DNA of 64,000 nucleotides from JBBIRG01 sp964410965. GTDB lineage: Bacteria; CLD3; SB21; JBBIRG01. This document shows, piece by piece, positions 52,212 through 61,080 of this stretch; within the stretch, counting starts at the first letter, position 1, and the number at the start of each line of letters is the position of its first letter. A model generated the notes under the pieces. It was not told where the DNA came from. It made no database searches and saw nothing but the letters and a program-made list of their open reading frames with translations. The translations under genes were made by a program, and so were the position numbers. The stretch is taken from contig CAYPIY010000002.1 of assembly GCA_964410965.1 (NCBI GenBank), positions 62,001 to 126,000 of the forward strand, written 5' to 3'.

Positions 52212-55200
52212 ATGATTATGAAGAAAGACATTATGAAAATACTTGCAACCTGTCTGCTGGCGGGCTTGTTCATCAGCCAAATCTCCTTGGCCCAAAACCT
52301 GCAGCGTTCTTTTCCGCGAAACGAGATATCCTCCCCGGCTTTCACGCCAAAAAAATTTACGGGAAGGCTGAACACGGTGCGGGTCCTCGCGCTCCGGGTG
52401 CAGTTCAGGGTGGAAAATCCCGATTATTCAGGCACCACCGGAAACGGCTGGTTCGATCTCCGCGATCTCCGCGATTCGCTGACTATCGATCCGCCGCCCC
52501 ACAACAAAAGGTATTTCGAGGATCATCTGCTCGCGATGAAAAACTATTTTCACGACGTATCGGACGGGATGACGGATATCCAATACACCGTAAAACCTGA
52601 CGGCATCAATGACGCTTACACGCTGAATGAGTACATGTATCATTACGGCATCACCGGCTCGCAGTCCATACGCGATGTCCGTCTTGCCAAGCTGTTCAAG
52701 GACGCCGTAACCAAGGCCGATACCAGCGACACCATCGATTTTTCACAATATGATCATATTCTCGTATTCCATGCCGGAGCCGGACAGGATTTCAGCAACC
52801 GGGATAACACTCCGAACGACCTGTCCTCGCGGTTCATAACCTATGACCTCCTAAAAAAATATGACACATCCTCTGCATTTACCGGCATTCCCGTGAATAA
52901 CGGCACGATCAGGATCAAAAACGGAGTGGTGGTGCCTGAAACCGAAAGCCAGTACCTCGTGGATCCGGTATTCCAGACGGATGTATTCCAGGAAATCGGC
53001 CTATCGGGAATTCTGATCGCGAATTTCGGAAGCCAGCTCGGCATGCCTGACCTTTTCGACACGGACAACGGACGCCCGGCCATCGGCATGTTCGGACTCG
53101 AAGACCAGGGCGCTATGAATGGCAACGGACTCATCCCTTCCGAGCCCGATCCGTGGACGAAAATCTACATGGGCTGGGCAAAGCCGGTTATCCTGAGCGA
53201 CAGTACCGGATTTCCGCTATATCCGAAAAAACTCGTCGGACACAACACCATTTACAAATTACCCATAAACGATCATGAGTATTTCCTGATCGAGAACCGG
53301 CAGAAAGACGTACTGGACAATTCATTGTTTCCCGTGATCCTTTCGCGGATTGACACAGTGACCGAGAACGGCACGACAATCATTGACACCGTCTACTTGG
53401 CCGGAGCGGAACAATCGGGCGACACTAAGGTTTTTACCCGCATCGATGAGTATGACGCGGGGCTGCCGGGAAGGGGCGTTTTGGTCTGGCATATCGATGA
53501 TCGGGTGATCCAGAATCAATGGTCATCCAATTCGATTAACAATGATCCGAACAACCGCGGAATCCGACTGGTTGAAGCATCCGGCAGCCAGGATATCGGG
53601 TATGCTTTTTCAGTCGGCCCATTTGTCAGTGTCAACGCGGGCGACCGCTGGGATTTCTTCTTTAAGGGCAATATTTATTTCAAATATTTCAACGGCAACA
53701 CCGATTCGGTTTATTTTTCATCGTCATCGGTGCCGGCATCGACAGGAAAACATCGTGTAATCAGCGGCTTTTCGCTCTCCGATTTCAGCGCAAGACTTCC
53801 TGTGATGACCTTCGACGTCCGCACATCGCTGCTGAAAAAAGGTTTTCCGCAATACACGGGAACATCTTTCGGGACGCAGTCCGTTACGTTCGGGAATATC
53901 ACCGGGGATTCGAAACAGGAAATCATCATCTCGGTCCCGTCCGGAAACATATACGCCTGGCAGGCAGACGGGCAGAAAGTGATCAGCAACCCGATGTCCG
54001 TCACTCACCGCAGGTTCGGGCAGGATTCCGTGATTTATCCTCTGGCGCTGTTCGCACAGGTTCCCGATTCCCTGATCGCTGATCCGGCTCTAGCGGATCT
54101 GGACGGCGACAACGTATCGGAACTCGTCACGATCAGCAAAACGGGAATCCTGACGGCATGGAAGGGCGCGGACGCTAACTCGGACGGACTCGCCGACACG
54201 CTCTGGCAAAAAAACCTGAATGGAAGTTTTATCCTGCCTCCGGTAATCACACCGGACAAAAGAATCGTTATCGGCTCTGCCGGCGGAATGATCTTTGTAT
54301 TTGGATCGGCCGGGCAGCTCATCAGCCAGCTGGCGGTAAACAGCCTTCTGCTCTCCATGGCGCTCATCAATAACGACACTTTAGGTTTCCGTACCGCGGA
54401 AAACGCCGGCCTCTTCGGACTATCGGGCGGTACATTATCGTATTTTCCCGGCCCAAGAACCGCCGGTTCCTCCATGATGGTATCGGGCGATCTTCTCCGG
54501 AACGGATCAAGGCACGTCATTGTGCATGATCAGTCAGACGGCAGGCATTTTCTGAACTCTTATCCTCCGGCCCCGGGATTTCCCGTCGTACTGAATGACC
54601 CGCCTTCATCCCCTCTTTCACTGGCCGATATAGACGGTGACGGTTTTCCGGAAATCATTTTCGGGTCTAACAATAAAATATACGCTTTTAATCATAACGG
54701 CACATTAGTCACAAATTTTCCCGTTACACTGGATGCGTCGGAGCCGGCCGGTAAAATATTTACTACGGTTTTGATTTCCGATGTAAATAATAACGAACTG
54801 CCTGATCTCATCGCAGGGGCAGAAGACGGACGGATTTTTGCGTTTGACCCGAAAGGAAATCCTGTATCCGGCTTCCCTCTATCGGCCGGATATCCGATCC
54901 GGTCCTCCATGGCCGTTATGGATATGGATCAGGACAATAACCTCCATATCGTTGCGCCAAGCCAGGACGGATTTCTGTATGCGTGGAACACCGGCGCTCC
55001 TTATTTTTCCGATCGTACTCCATGGCCGAAAATTTTCAGGGATGCTGAGAATTCCTCCCGAAACACAGAACAAAACGCCATCCCATCCCCGGATGACGAC
55101 TGGATGCCGAAAAAGAAAGCATACTGTTATCCCAATCCCGCAAGGGGGAACGAGACGAAAATCCGGTATTACCTGTCCGAACCCGCGACGGTGAAAATCA

Positions 55201-55385
55201 GGATATTCGACCTCGCCGGCGATCAGGTCGCGCGTTTTGAAGGAAGCGGCGTTCCGATGTCCGACAACGAAGCCGTGTGGAATATCCGAAACATCCAGAG
55301 CGGGGTATATTTCGCAAAAATCGAGGCGAAATCCTCTGCCGGAAAAAAAGTGACACGAACGGTAAAAATTGCCGTGACGAAATGA
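52212..55385 (+). CDS. M6-metalloprotease-like protein lacking the HExxH site, with FG-GAP propeller and T9SS CTD
   Basis: A 1057-residue exported protein: signal peptide (ending SLAQ near residue 28), M6 (immune inhibitor A-like) domain (about 50-480), FG-GAP/VCBS-like propeller (about 550-960, D-I-D-G-D-G-F-P-E and D-L-D-G-D-N-V-S-E), and T9SS CTD (about 970-1057, Y-P-N-P-A-R-G). In active M6 enzymes the metal site is H-E-F-G-H-x-L-G-x-P-D-L-Y-D. Here the aligned stretch reads A270-N-F-G-S-Q-L-G-M-P-D-L-F-D, so both His and the Glu are gone while the flanks remain. It is probably a pseudoenzyme. Starts at 52212, 52218 or 52233 are possible; none has a good ribosome site. Confidence 0.87.
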   Translation: MIMKKDIMKILATCLLAGLFISQISLAQNLQRSFPRNEISSPAFTPKKFTGRLNTVRVLALRVQFRVENPDYSGTTGNGWFDLRDLRDSLTIDPPPHNKRYFEDHLLAMKNYFHDVSDGMTDIQYTVKPDGINDAYTLNEYMYHYGITGSQSIRDVRLAKLFKDAVTKADTSDTIDFSQYDHILVFHAGAGQDFSNRDNTPNDLSSRFITYDLLKKYDTSSAFTGIPVNNGTIRIKNGVVVPETESQYLVDPVFQTDVFQEIGLSGILIANFGSQLGMPDLFDTDNGRPAIGMFGLEDQGAMNGNGLIPSEPDPWTKIYMGWAKPVILSDSTGFPLYPKKLVGHNTIYKLPINDHEYFLIENRQKDVLDNSLFPVILSRIDTVTENGTTIIDTVYLAGAEQSGDTKVFTRIDEYDAGLPGRGVLVWHIDDRVIQNQWSSNSINNDPNNRGIRLVEASGSQDIGYAFSVGPFVSVNAGDRWDFFFKGNIYFKYFNGNTDSVYFSSSSVPASTGKHRVISGFSLSDFSARLPVMTFDVRTSLLKKGFPQYTGTSFGTQSVTFGNITGDSKQEIIISVPSGNIYAWQADGQKVISNPMSVTHRRFGQDSVIYPLALFAQVPDSLIADPALADLDGDNVSELVTISKTGILTAWKGADANSDGLADTLWQKNLNGSFILPPVITPDKRIVIGSAGGMIFVFGSAGQLISQLAVNSLLLSMALINNDTLGFRTAENAGLFGLSGGTLSYFPGPRTAGSSMMVSGDLLRNGSRHVIVHDQSDGRHFLNSYPPAPGFPVVLNDPPSSPLSLADIDGDGFPEIIFGSNNKIYAFNHNGTLVTNFPVTLDASEPAGKIFTTVLISDVNNNELPDLIAGAEDGRIFAFDPKGNPVSGFPLSAGYPIRSSMAVMDMDQDNNLHIVAPSQDGFLYAWNTGAPYFSDRTPWPKIFRDAENSSRNTEQNAIPSPDDDWMPKKKAYCYPNPARGNETKIRYYLSEPATVKIRIFDLAGDQVARFEGSGVPMSDNEAVWNIRNIQSGVYFAKIEAKSSAGKKVTRTVKIAVTK

Positions 55386-55442
55386 CCCCGGTGAAAACGA
55401 CACCTGTTCCCCGACGATCCTAACCACAGCGGACCGATTGCA

Positions 55443-56951
55443 TTGAAAAACCAGCAAAAAGACATCCACGACGTCATCAAGGGCACGATCATCAACCTGC
55501 TCAGCAACCTGGGCAAACTGTCGCATCTTTTTTTCGACCTCATAGCGACCCGTTTTATGGGCCATGAAGTGTTCGGGTATTTCAGCACCACCTGGCTGAT
55601 CATGAATCTTACCTTCGTCGTTTGTTATTTCGGAGGACACCGGCTAATCATTGATTTTATCGTCCGCAGCAGGGCCAACGGGGACGATGAATATTACCGG
55701 GGCATATTCTCGTATGTCATTTTATCGTTCCTGCTCAGCGGGCTTCTCGTCGCGTTCATTTATCTTTTCGCGGAGGATATCGCCGCCTACATGGACAAGC
55801 CGGCCCTGGCCGGATACCTGAAGATCATGGTCTGGTCGGCGCCTTTCTACTGCGTCAGCACGGTCCTGCTTACAGCGACACGGGGTCTGAAGATCATGCA
55901 GCTTTGGGTCTATGTCCGTAACGGGATCGAGCCGTTTGTGGACCTTGTTTATATCGCCGTCCTTTTCTTCGCGTTTTCCATGGTTTCCGCGCCGATCACC
56001 GCGAAAGCGCTGGGATTTGTCACGGGAGCCGTTTTCGCCGTATATTTCTACAGACGCCATTTTTCCGTCCGGAAAATCTGGGCGAAGCGGCCGACACTGT
56101 ATTTCTGGAAACAGATCCTGGTGTTCGGCTTCCCGGTCATGATCATGGAACTGATGTCGATCGTCACCCTGAAAGTCGACCTGATTCCGCTGAGCATCAT
56201 GGCGTCGGCGTCTCTCGTCGGAGTATACCAGATCATCCTGAATGTCGGCAATGTGATGCGCAATATTCCGCAGTCGATGGATCCCATTCTGATGCCCGTC
56301 GTGGTATCGATGAGAATCAAAAACGATTCCACCGCGCTGAAGAACATTTATGTCACGCTTTTCAGGGTGAACATCATGCTCAGTTTCGGATTTTTCATCC
56401 TGGTCGCCATTTTCGGCGACATGATTCTCATGATTTTCGGGGAATATTTTGTGATCGGCACGACGGCCTGCATGATTGCCTGTTTCGGGATCATGCTGAA
56501 CACCGTGTTCTCCTCGATCGAGGCGGCGCTGATCATGTACGGTTATCCCTACACGAACATGGCCGTCAATATCTTTTTTGTGGCGGTTAACCTTGTTCTA
56601 GATTTCCTGCTGATCCCTCTCTACGGCCTGACCGGCGCGGCGCTGGGAAGCCTTACCGCCTGCGTTCTGACGGCCATCGTTCAGACTGTCCTGATCCGGT
56701 ACCTTCTGAAAATCAATCCGTTTCGGTGGGATTTCCTGCATATCATCGCTGCGGGATTGTCGTTCTGGATCTTTTTTGCAGGCGTCCGTTTCGGATTTTT
56801 TTCGGCCGGGCTGGATCATTTTTCGGTTCATGCGGTTTTAGGTTTGATATTCCTTCCTATTTACCTATATTACGGCTGGAAGCGCCTGCTTCAGCCCGGT
56901 GACCGGGCCGTGTTCTCCGGACTTTTTAAAAATAAAATTAAAGAGCTCTGA
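55443..56951 (+). CDS. Polysaccharide (Wzx-type) flippase of the MOP superfamily
   Basis: A 502-residue inner-membrane protein with about 14 predicted helices, matching the polysaccharide-biosynthesis branch of the MOP superfamily, which flips undecaprenyl-linked sugars. The N-terminal helix region reads G-T-I-I-N-L-L-S-N-L-G-K-L-S-H-L-F-F, and a duplicated pattern recurs in the second half (V-F-G-F-P-V-M-I-M-E-L). The start codon is TTG at 55443 with only a weak site (CGGA) upstream. RNase R follows 2 bp downstream. The substrate might be the sugar anchor of T9SS cargo, but this is conjecture. Confidence 0.87.
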   Translation: MKNQQKDIHDVIKGTIINLLSNLGKLSHLFFDLIATRFMGHEVFGYFSTTWLIMNLTFVVCYFGGHRLIIDFIVRSRANGDDEYYRGIFSYVILSFLLSGLLVAFIYLFAEDIAAYMDKPALAGYLKIMVWSAPFYCVSTVLLTATRGLKIMQLWVYVRNGIEPFVDLVYIAVLFFAFSMVSAPITAKALGFVTGAVFAVYFYRRHFSVRKIWAKRPTLYFWKQILVFGFPVMIMELMSIVTLKVDLIPLSIMASASLVGVYQIILNVGNVMRNIPQSMDPILMPVVVSMRIKNDSTALKNIYVTLFRVNIMLSFGFFILVAIFGDMILMIFGEYFVIGTTACMIACFGIMLNTVFSSIEAALIMYGYPYTNMAVNIFFVAVNLVLDFLLIPLYGLTGAALGSLTACVLTAIVQTVLIRYLLKINPFRWDFLHIIAAGLSFWIFFAGVRFGFFSAGLDHFSVHAVLGLIFLPIYLYYGWKRLLQPGDRAVFSGLFKNKIKEL

Positions 56952-56953
56952 TC

Positions 56954-59095
56954 ATGAAACATCCTACCGGCGACCTTGAAAAGAAAATCCGGGACCTTTT
57001 CCGGCAGAACCCCGCCCGCCCGGTGAAAACCGGCGATATCCCCGCCAGGCTGAAGATCCGCGGTGCGGAAGCGCTGAAGGAATTGAGGGAAACGCTTGCC
57101 CAAATGGTCATGGACGGAACCCTGATCCGGAAAGGAAAACAGTTCACCCTGAATGAGGCCCGCCTCAGGGGCGTGATCACGATCAGCAAAAAGCAGGAAG
57201 GCTTCGTGACCGTTGAAGGACACGATCATGAGTTTTACATCGCGCCCCACCGGCTCCGGACAGCGCTGAACGGCGACACGGTATCCATCATCCCGCTTCA
57301 GCGGAAAACTTCCCGGCGCCAGTTCGAAGCCGAAGTGGTACGTGTGGAACAACGGGGCCGGTCGCGCATGGTGGGGATTTTCAGGGAACTGGAAGGCCAG
57401 TCGTTCGTGATCCCCGACGATCCGTATATGAAAAGGGACTTCATGGTCGCGGAACCCGATACGATGGGCGCTCAAGACGGCCAGAAAGTAATTGTCAGAC
57501 TGAAGGACTGGACGCATGAATATCTCAATCCCGCAGGCGCCGTCGTTCAGATACTCGGGTTTCCCGGCGACCCCGGAGTGGATGTGCTCTCCGTTGCCAT
57601 GGCCCATGATATCCATTACGATTTTCCGGCCGGCGTCACGGAGGAATGCGGTAACATACCCGCCGCAATTCCGGAGGATGAAATCGAACGACGCCTGGAT
57701 CTCCGCGATACGCTTTGCGTCACGATCGACCCGGAAGATGCCAAGGACTTCGACGACGCGGTCACGCTTTCGGAACTGAGCAGCGGCCATTACCTGCTGG
57801 GAGTGCATATCGCCGATGTCAGTTATTACGTACGGGAAAAGACGGCCATCGACGGGGAAGCGTATAAACGGGGAACCAGCGTGTATCTCGTGGACCGCAC
57901 GATCCCGATGCTGCCGGAAAAACTATCCAACGACCTTTGCAGCCTCAGGCCTCATTCCGACCGGCTTACGTTCAGCGTGCTGATGGAAATGGATCCGCAG
58001 GGGAACATTATGGATTACGATATCTGCGAAACCATCATCCACAGCCGCCAGCGAATGACCTATGAGGAAGTGCAGTCCGTGATCGTGGGCCGCCCTCCGG
58101 ACGGCATGGAATCCAGGATCATTGAGCTGATCCAGCGGATGCACAAGCTCGCATCCATCCTGACAAAAAAAAGAATCCGGGAAGGCAGTGTGGACTTTGA
58201 CACGCCGGAAGCGAAATTCCGGCTTGATGAAAAAGGATACCCTGTTGAATGCTGCCGCAAGGAACGGCTTGACAGTCATCGCCTGGTTGAGGAGTTCATG
58301 CTCGCAGCCAACCGTTCGGCCGCCCGGCATATCGGGACAGCAAAAGGGCTGAAGCGCGCCCACCCTTTTTTGTACCGGGTGCACGACAAGCCTATCGCGG
58401 AAAAAATAATCAATTTTACCCAATTGCTGAATGCGCTGGGATACCCGGCACATCTGCCGAAAAACCGCGAGAATATCGCGCCCTCTCATTTCCAGGCCCT
58501 TCTTTCGAAAATCAGGGGAAAAAAAGAGCAATCGCTTGTCGAGAAAGTGGCGATCCGGACAATGGCAAAGGCGGAATATTCCCCGGACAACATCGGGCAT
58601 TTCGGTCTGGCATTTGATTATTACACGCATTTCACTTCGCCGATCCGGCGTTACCCGGACCTTATCGTACACCGGTTGCTGAAAGAATACGACCGGGGCA
58701 TGACCGCAGACCGGTACCGCCACTGGAACGAAATTCTTCAGGGACTTTGCGCGCATTGTTCGGAACGCGAGCAGATCGCCGTGGACGCCGAACGCGAATC
58801 CGTCAAGCTCAAGCAGATTGAATTCATGCAGCAGTTTGTCGGACAGGAATTCAACGGCCTGATTTCAGGCGTCATGGGATTCGGTCTGTTTGTCGAAATC
58901 CCTGAGTTCCTGATCGAGGGACTGGTTCAGGTCAGGGACATGCAGGACGATTACTACATTTATGATGAAAAGCAATACCGGCTGACCGGACGTCGTACGC
59001 ACCGCAGTTACCAGCTCGGAGACGAGGTTCGCATCCGTGTGATCCGGGTAAACGCGCAGAAAAACGAAATCGACATGATCATCGTGAACGGATAA
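56954..59095 (+). CDS. rnr: Ribonuclease R
   Basis: A 713-residue 3'-5' exoribonuclease that degrades structured RNA. It has an N-terminal winged-helix domain (about 1-70), cold-shock domains (about 70-230), an RNB catalytic domain with magnesium-binding Asp cluster D-P-E-D-A-K-D-F-D-D-A-V (about 257-268), and a C-terminal S1 domain (about 630-713, L-I-S-G-V-M-G-F-G-L-F-V). It ends with little of the basic tail seen in E. coli (813 residues). The start is ATG, 2 bp past the flippase stop, in a dense run with lptF/G. Confidence 0.95.
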   Translation: MKHPTGDLEKKIRDLFRQNPARPVKTGDIPARLKIRGAEALKELRETLAQMVMDGTLIRKGKQFTLNEARLRGVITISKKQEGFVTVEGHDHEFYIAPHRLRTALNGDTVSIIPLQRKTSRRQFEAEVVRVEQRGRSRMVGIFRELEGQSFVIPDDPYMKRDFMVAEPDTMGAQDGQKVIVRLKDWTHEYLNPAGAVVQILGFPGDPGVDVLSVAMAHDIHYDFPAGVTEECGNIPAAIPEDEIERRLDLRDTLCVTIDPEDAKDFDDAVTLSELSSGHYLLGVHIADVSYYVREKTAIDGEAYKRGTSVYLVDRTIPMLPEKLSNDLCSLRPHSDRLTFSVLMEMDPQGNIMDYDICETIIHSRQRMTYEEVQSVIVGRPPDGMESRIIELIQRMHKLASILTKKRIREGSVDFDTPEAKFRLDEKGYPVECCRKERLDSHRLVEEFMLAANRSAARHIGTAKGLKRAHPFLYRVHDKPIAEKIINFTQLLNALGYPAHLPKNRENIAPSHFQALLSKIRGKKEQSLVEKVAIRTMAKAEYSPDNIGHFGLAFDYYTHFTSPIRRYPDLIVHRLLKEYDRGMTADRYRHWNEILQGLCAHCSEREQIAVDAERESVKLKQIEFMQQFVGQEFNGLISGVMGFGLFVEIPEFLIEGLVQVRDMQDDYYIYDEKQYRLTGRRTHRSYQLGDEVRIRVIRVNAQKNEIDMIIVNG

Positions 59096-59098
59096 GCC

Positions 59099-60193
59099 AT
59101 GCTGCGCCCCCTGAGCATCATCGACCGGTACCTGATAGGAAAATTCCTTTCCATTTTACTTTTCGCGGTCATCGCGATGATCACGATTTTCGTGGCGGTC
59201 AATTACGTTGAGAATACCGACCGGTTCATCGACCGCAAAGTTCCGGCGGAGATGATCATTCAGTATTATATTAATTTCATTCCTCATATCGTCACGCTGA
59301 CGCTTCCGGTGGACGTCCTGCTGGCAGCGCTTTTTTCGGTAGGCAGTCTGGCGCGGTTCAATGAGATCACCGCCATCAAGGCCGGCGGAGTCAGCCTGTT
59401 CCGGCTGATCATGCCGATGGTCCTTCTCGGCGCCCTGATCAGCCTTTCGGATTTCTGGATCAGCGAGAACATCGTGCCGGGCGCGAACAAAGCAAAATCG
59501 GACATCTGGAAAAATTATGTGGAACGGGCAGGGTCCCAGCGGAAAATATCCGGCGACGACATCAACCTCTACGACCCCAGCGGGGTGAAAGTGATCATGG
59601 ACCGGTTCGACAAGCGCATCATGACGGTGTACCAGATTTCCGTACAGGAATTCCGCAACCAGTCGCTGGTCTCTAGAACCGATGCGCACGAAGCCGTTTG
59701 GGACAGCGCAAAGCATTGCTGGGTCTTGCGCGACGGCACCCAGAGGATGTTTTCGGACAGCGGGGAACGGGTGGAAACTTTCCGGGTAAAGGAAAAACAC
59801 GATCTTTTTTTTGAACCGGAAGACATATTAAAAGGAGAACGGAATCCGGACGAGATGAATTACCATGAACTTTCCGCGTTCATCGAAAAGCTGAAAAAGA
59901 GCGGCTCACGGACGGAACGATGGGAAGTCGATTACCATCTCAAGTACGCCTACCCGCTGACCTGCCTGATCATGATCTTCTTCGGCGCACCGGTCGCCGC
60001 GATCCGTAAAAAAGGCGGTGCGGGACTGAATATATTTCTCACCCTGATCATATGTTTTTCATACTGGATTCTTATCCAGACCGGCCGGTATATGGGATAT
60101 AACCAGACACTCGATCCCGCGGAGGCGGCCTGGTCCGCCAATGTGATCTTCGGCCTGCTGGGGTTGTATCTTTTTTTAAGAATGAAAAGCTGA
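59099..60193 (+). CDS. LptF/LptG-family lipopolysaccharide export permease (YjgP/YjgQ)
   Basis: A 364-residue inner-membrane subunit of the LPS exporter with six predicted helices: three near the N-terminus (about 13-35, 58-85, 100-118), a periplasmic beta-jellyroll (about 130-270), and three at the C-terminus. The N-terminus R-P-L-S-I-I-D-R-Y-L-I-G-K-F and T-L-P-V-D-V-L-L-A-A-L-F-S-V-G are family hallmarks. It lies 3 bp after rnr. Its paralogue partner and lptB are not in the window. Whether it is LptF or LptG is unclear; the N-terminus looks more like LptG. Confidence 0.93.
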   Translation: MLRPLSIIDRYLIGKFLSILLFAVIAMITIFVAVNYVENTDRFIDRKVPAEMIIQYYINFIPHIVTLTLPVDVLLAALFSVGSLARFNEITAIKAGGVSLFRLIMPMVLLGALISLSDFWISENIVPGANKAKSDIWKNYVERAGSQRKISGDDINLYDPSGVKVIMDRFDKRIMTVYQISVQEFRNQSLVSRTDAHEAVWDSAKHCWVLRDGTQRMFSDSGERVETFRVKEKHDLFFEPEDILKGERNPDEMNYHELSAFIEKLKKSGSRTERWEVDYHLKYAYPLTCLIMIFFGAPVAAIRKKGGAGLNIFLTLIICFSYWILIQTGRYMGYNQTLDPAEAAWSANVIFGLLGLYLFLRMKS

Positions 60194-60315
60194 ATTAAAT
60201 ATGCTAAAATAATTTTTATTTTATATTTTATCAATTCATTCAATCCCGTTTTCGATCAAGGACCATGGAAAGTGTATTTTTGATCGATACGGCGGTTTTC
60301 AGATTTACAAAAAAA

Positions 60316-60345
60316 AAGCGTTACGGACCCTAAACCGTAACGCTT
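60316..60345 (-). terminator. Long hairpin, terminator-like on the minus strand
   Basis: An 11-bp stem AAGCGTTACGG / CCGTAACGCTT with an 8-nt loop. Read on the minus strand the stem is followed by a long T run (from the A run at 60309-60317). On the plus strand no T run follows. There is no minus-strand gene near it, so either a short minus-strand RNA ends here or it acts as a 3' stabilising hairpin for lptF/G. Confidence 0.55.
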
Positions 60346-60460
60346 GTCAAATTGACTAAAGTTTATCGGATTCGTTCCTTAATCAATTTGATGAACCCTC
60401 AAAACAGAAGACTTTCAGAATTCTGACATACAAATTTTCAAAAAACTGTAATCTTTTTTT

Positions 60461-60507
60461 TTTGATTAATATTGACTTATAAAAAACAATGTCTTACATT
60501 AATCAAA
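60461..60507 (+). promoter_or_regulatory. Promoter of rrf2-ccoI flanked by a 10-bp inverted repeat
   Basis: TTGACT (60472-60477), 17-nt spacer, TACATT (60495-60500). TTTGATTAAT (60461-60470) and its perfect inverse ATTAATCAAA (60498-60507) flank the promoter; the right arm overlaps the -10. The position suits an operator, perhaps for the Rrf2 product itself. Confidence 0.55.
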
Positions 60508-60610
60508 TTCAACACAGAATAATAATTATCAATTTCTGTGCCATAAAATTAAATATGAATTGCGAATATGAATGTCTTTATTTAAAAAACAAAAGATAAA
60601 AGGATAACAT

Positions 60611-61060
60611 ATGATTTTTTCAAAATCCTGTGAATATGCGCTTCAGGCGGTTTTGTTTCTTGCATTGCATCCCGGCCGTTTAGTCGGTATCAAGGAAATA
60701 TCGTCCAACCTAACGGTTCCAGCCCCTTATCTCAGTAAGATCCTGCAGATCCTGGCAAAACGGCGGTTGCTGTACTCGGTCAAAGGCCCGGGCGGGGGAT
60801 TCAAGATCAATCCCGAAATTACCGAGCCGACTTTATTGCATGTGGTGGAAGCGATCGAAGGGCCGGATATTTTCGATCACTGCGGAATCGGTTTGAAACT
60901 CTGCAACGACCAGAACCCCTGCCCGATCCATCACCGCTATACCGCTTTCAGGAATGAGTTGAAAAATCTACTGAGCGAAAAAACAATTCTGGATTACGGA
61001 AAAGACGTACAGAACGGAAAAGTGAATTCCTTTCTCAGGGAAAATTCCGCTGAGAAATAA
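60611..61060 (+). CDS. Rrf2-family transcriptional regulator with iron-sulfur-type cysteines
   Basis: A 149-residue winged-helix regulator. The N-terminus S-K-S-C-E-Y-A-L-Q-A-V and I-S-S-N-L-T-V-P-A-P-Y-L-S-K-I-L-Q (about 31-47, recognition helix), then V-K-G-P-G-G-G-F (wing), follow the Rrf2 pattern. Three cysteines C-x6-C-x5-C (C-G-I-G-L-K-L-C-N-D-Q-N-P-C, about 97-110) could hold a [2Fe-2S] cluster as in IscR/NsrR/RsrR, so it probably senses redox state, NO or iron. AAAGGA precedes the ATG. Its likely targets are itself and the ccoI-like gene. Confidence 0.92.
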   Translation: MIFSKSCEYALQAVLFLALHPGRLVGIKEISSNLTVPAPYLSKILQILAKRRLLYSVKGPGGGFKINPEITEPTLLHVVEAIEGPDIFDHCGIGLKLCNDQNPCPIHHRYTAFRNELKNLLSEKTILDYGKDVQNGKVNSFLRENSAEK

Positions 61061-61080
61061 TTTCCCCCAAAGGATACACA

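Larger units (their letters stand above)
60194..60610. other. Intergenic region with hairpin, palindromes and the rrf2 promoter
   Basis: A 417-bp A+T-rich gap. It holds a long hairpin (60316-60345), two 11-bp palindromes GTCAA-A-TTGAC (60346-60356) and ATCAA-T-TTGAT (60382-60392), the rrf2 promoter, and a 10-bp inverted repeat around that promoter. No protein-coding gene is evident. The leader from the promoter to the rrf2 ATG is about 105 nt. Confidence 0.6.
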
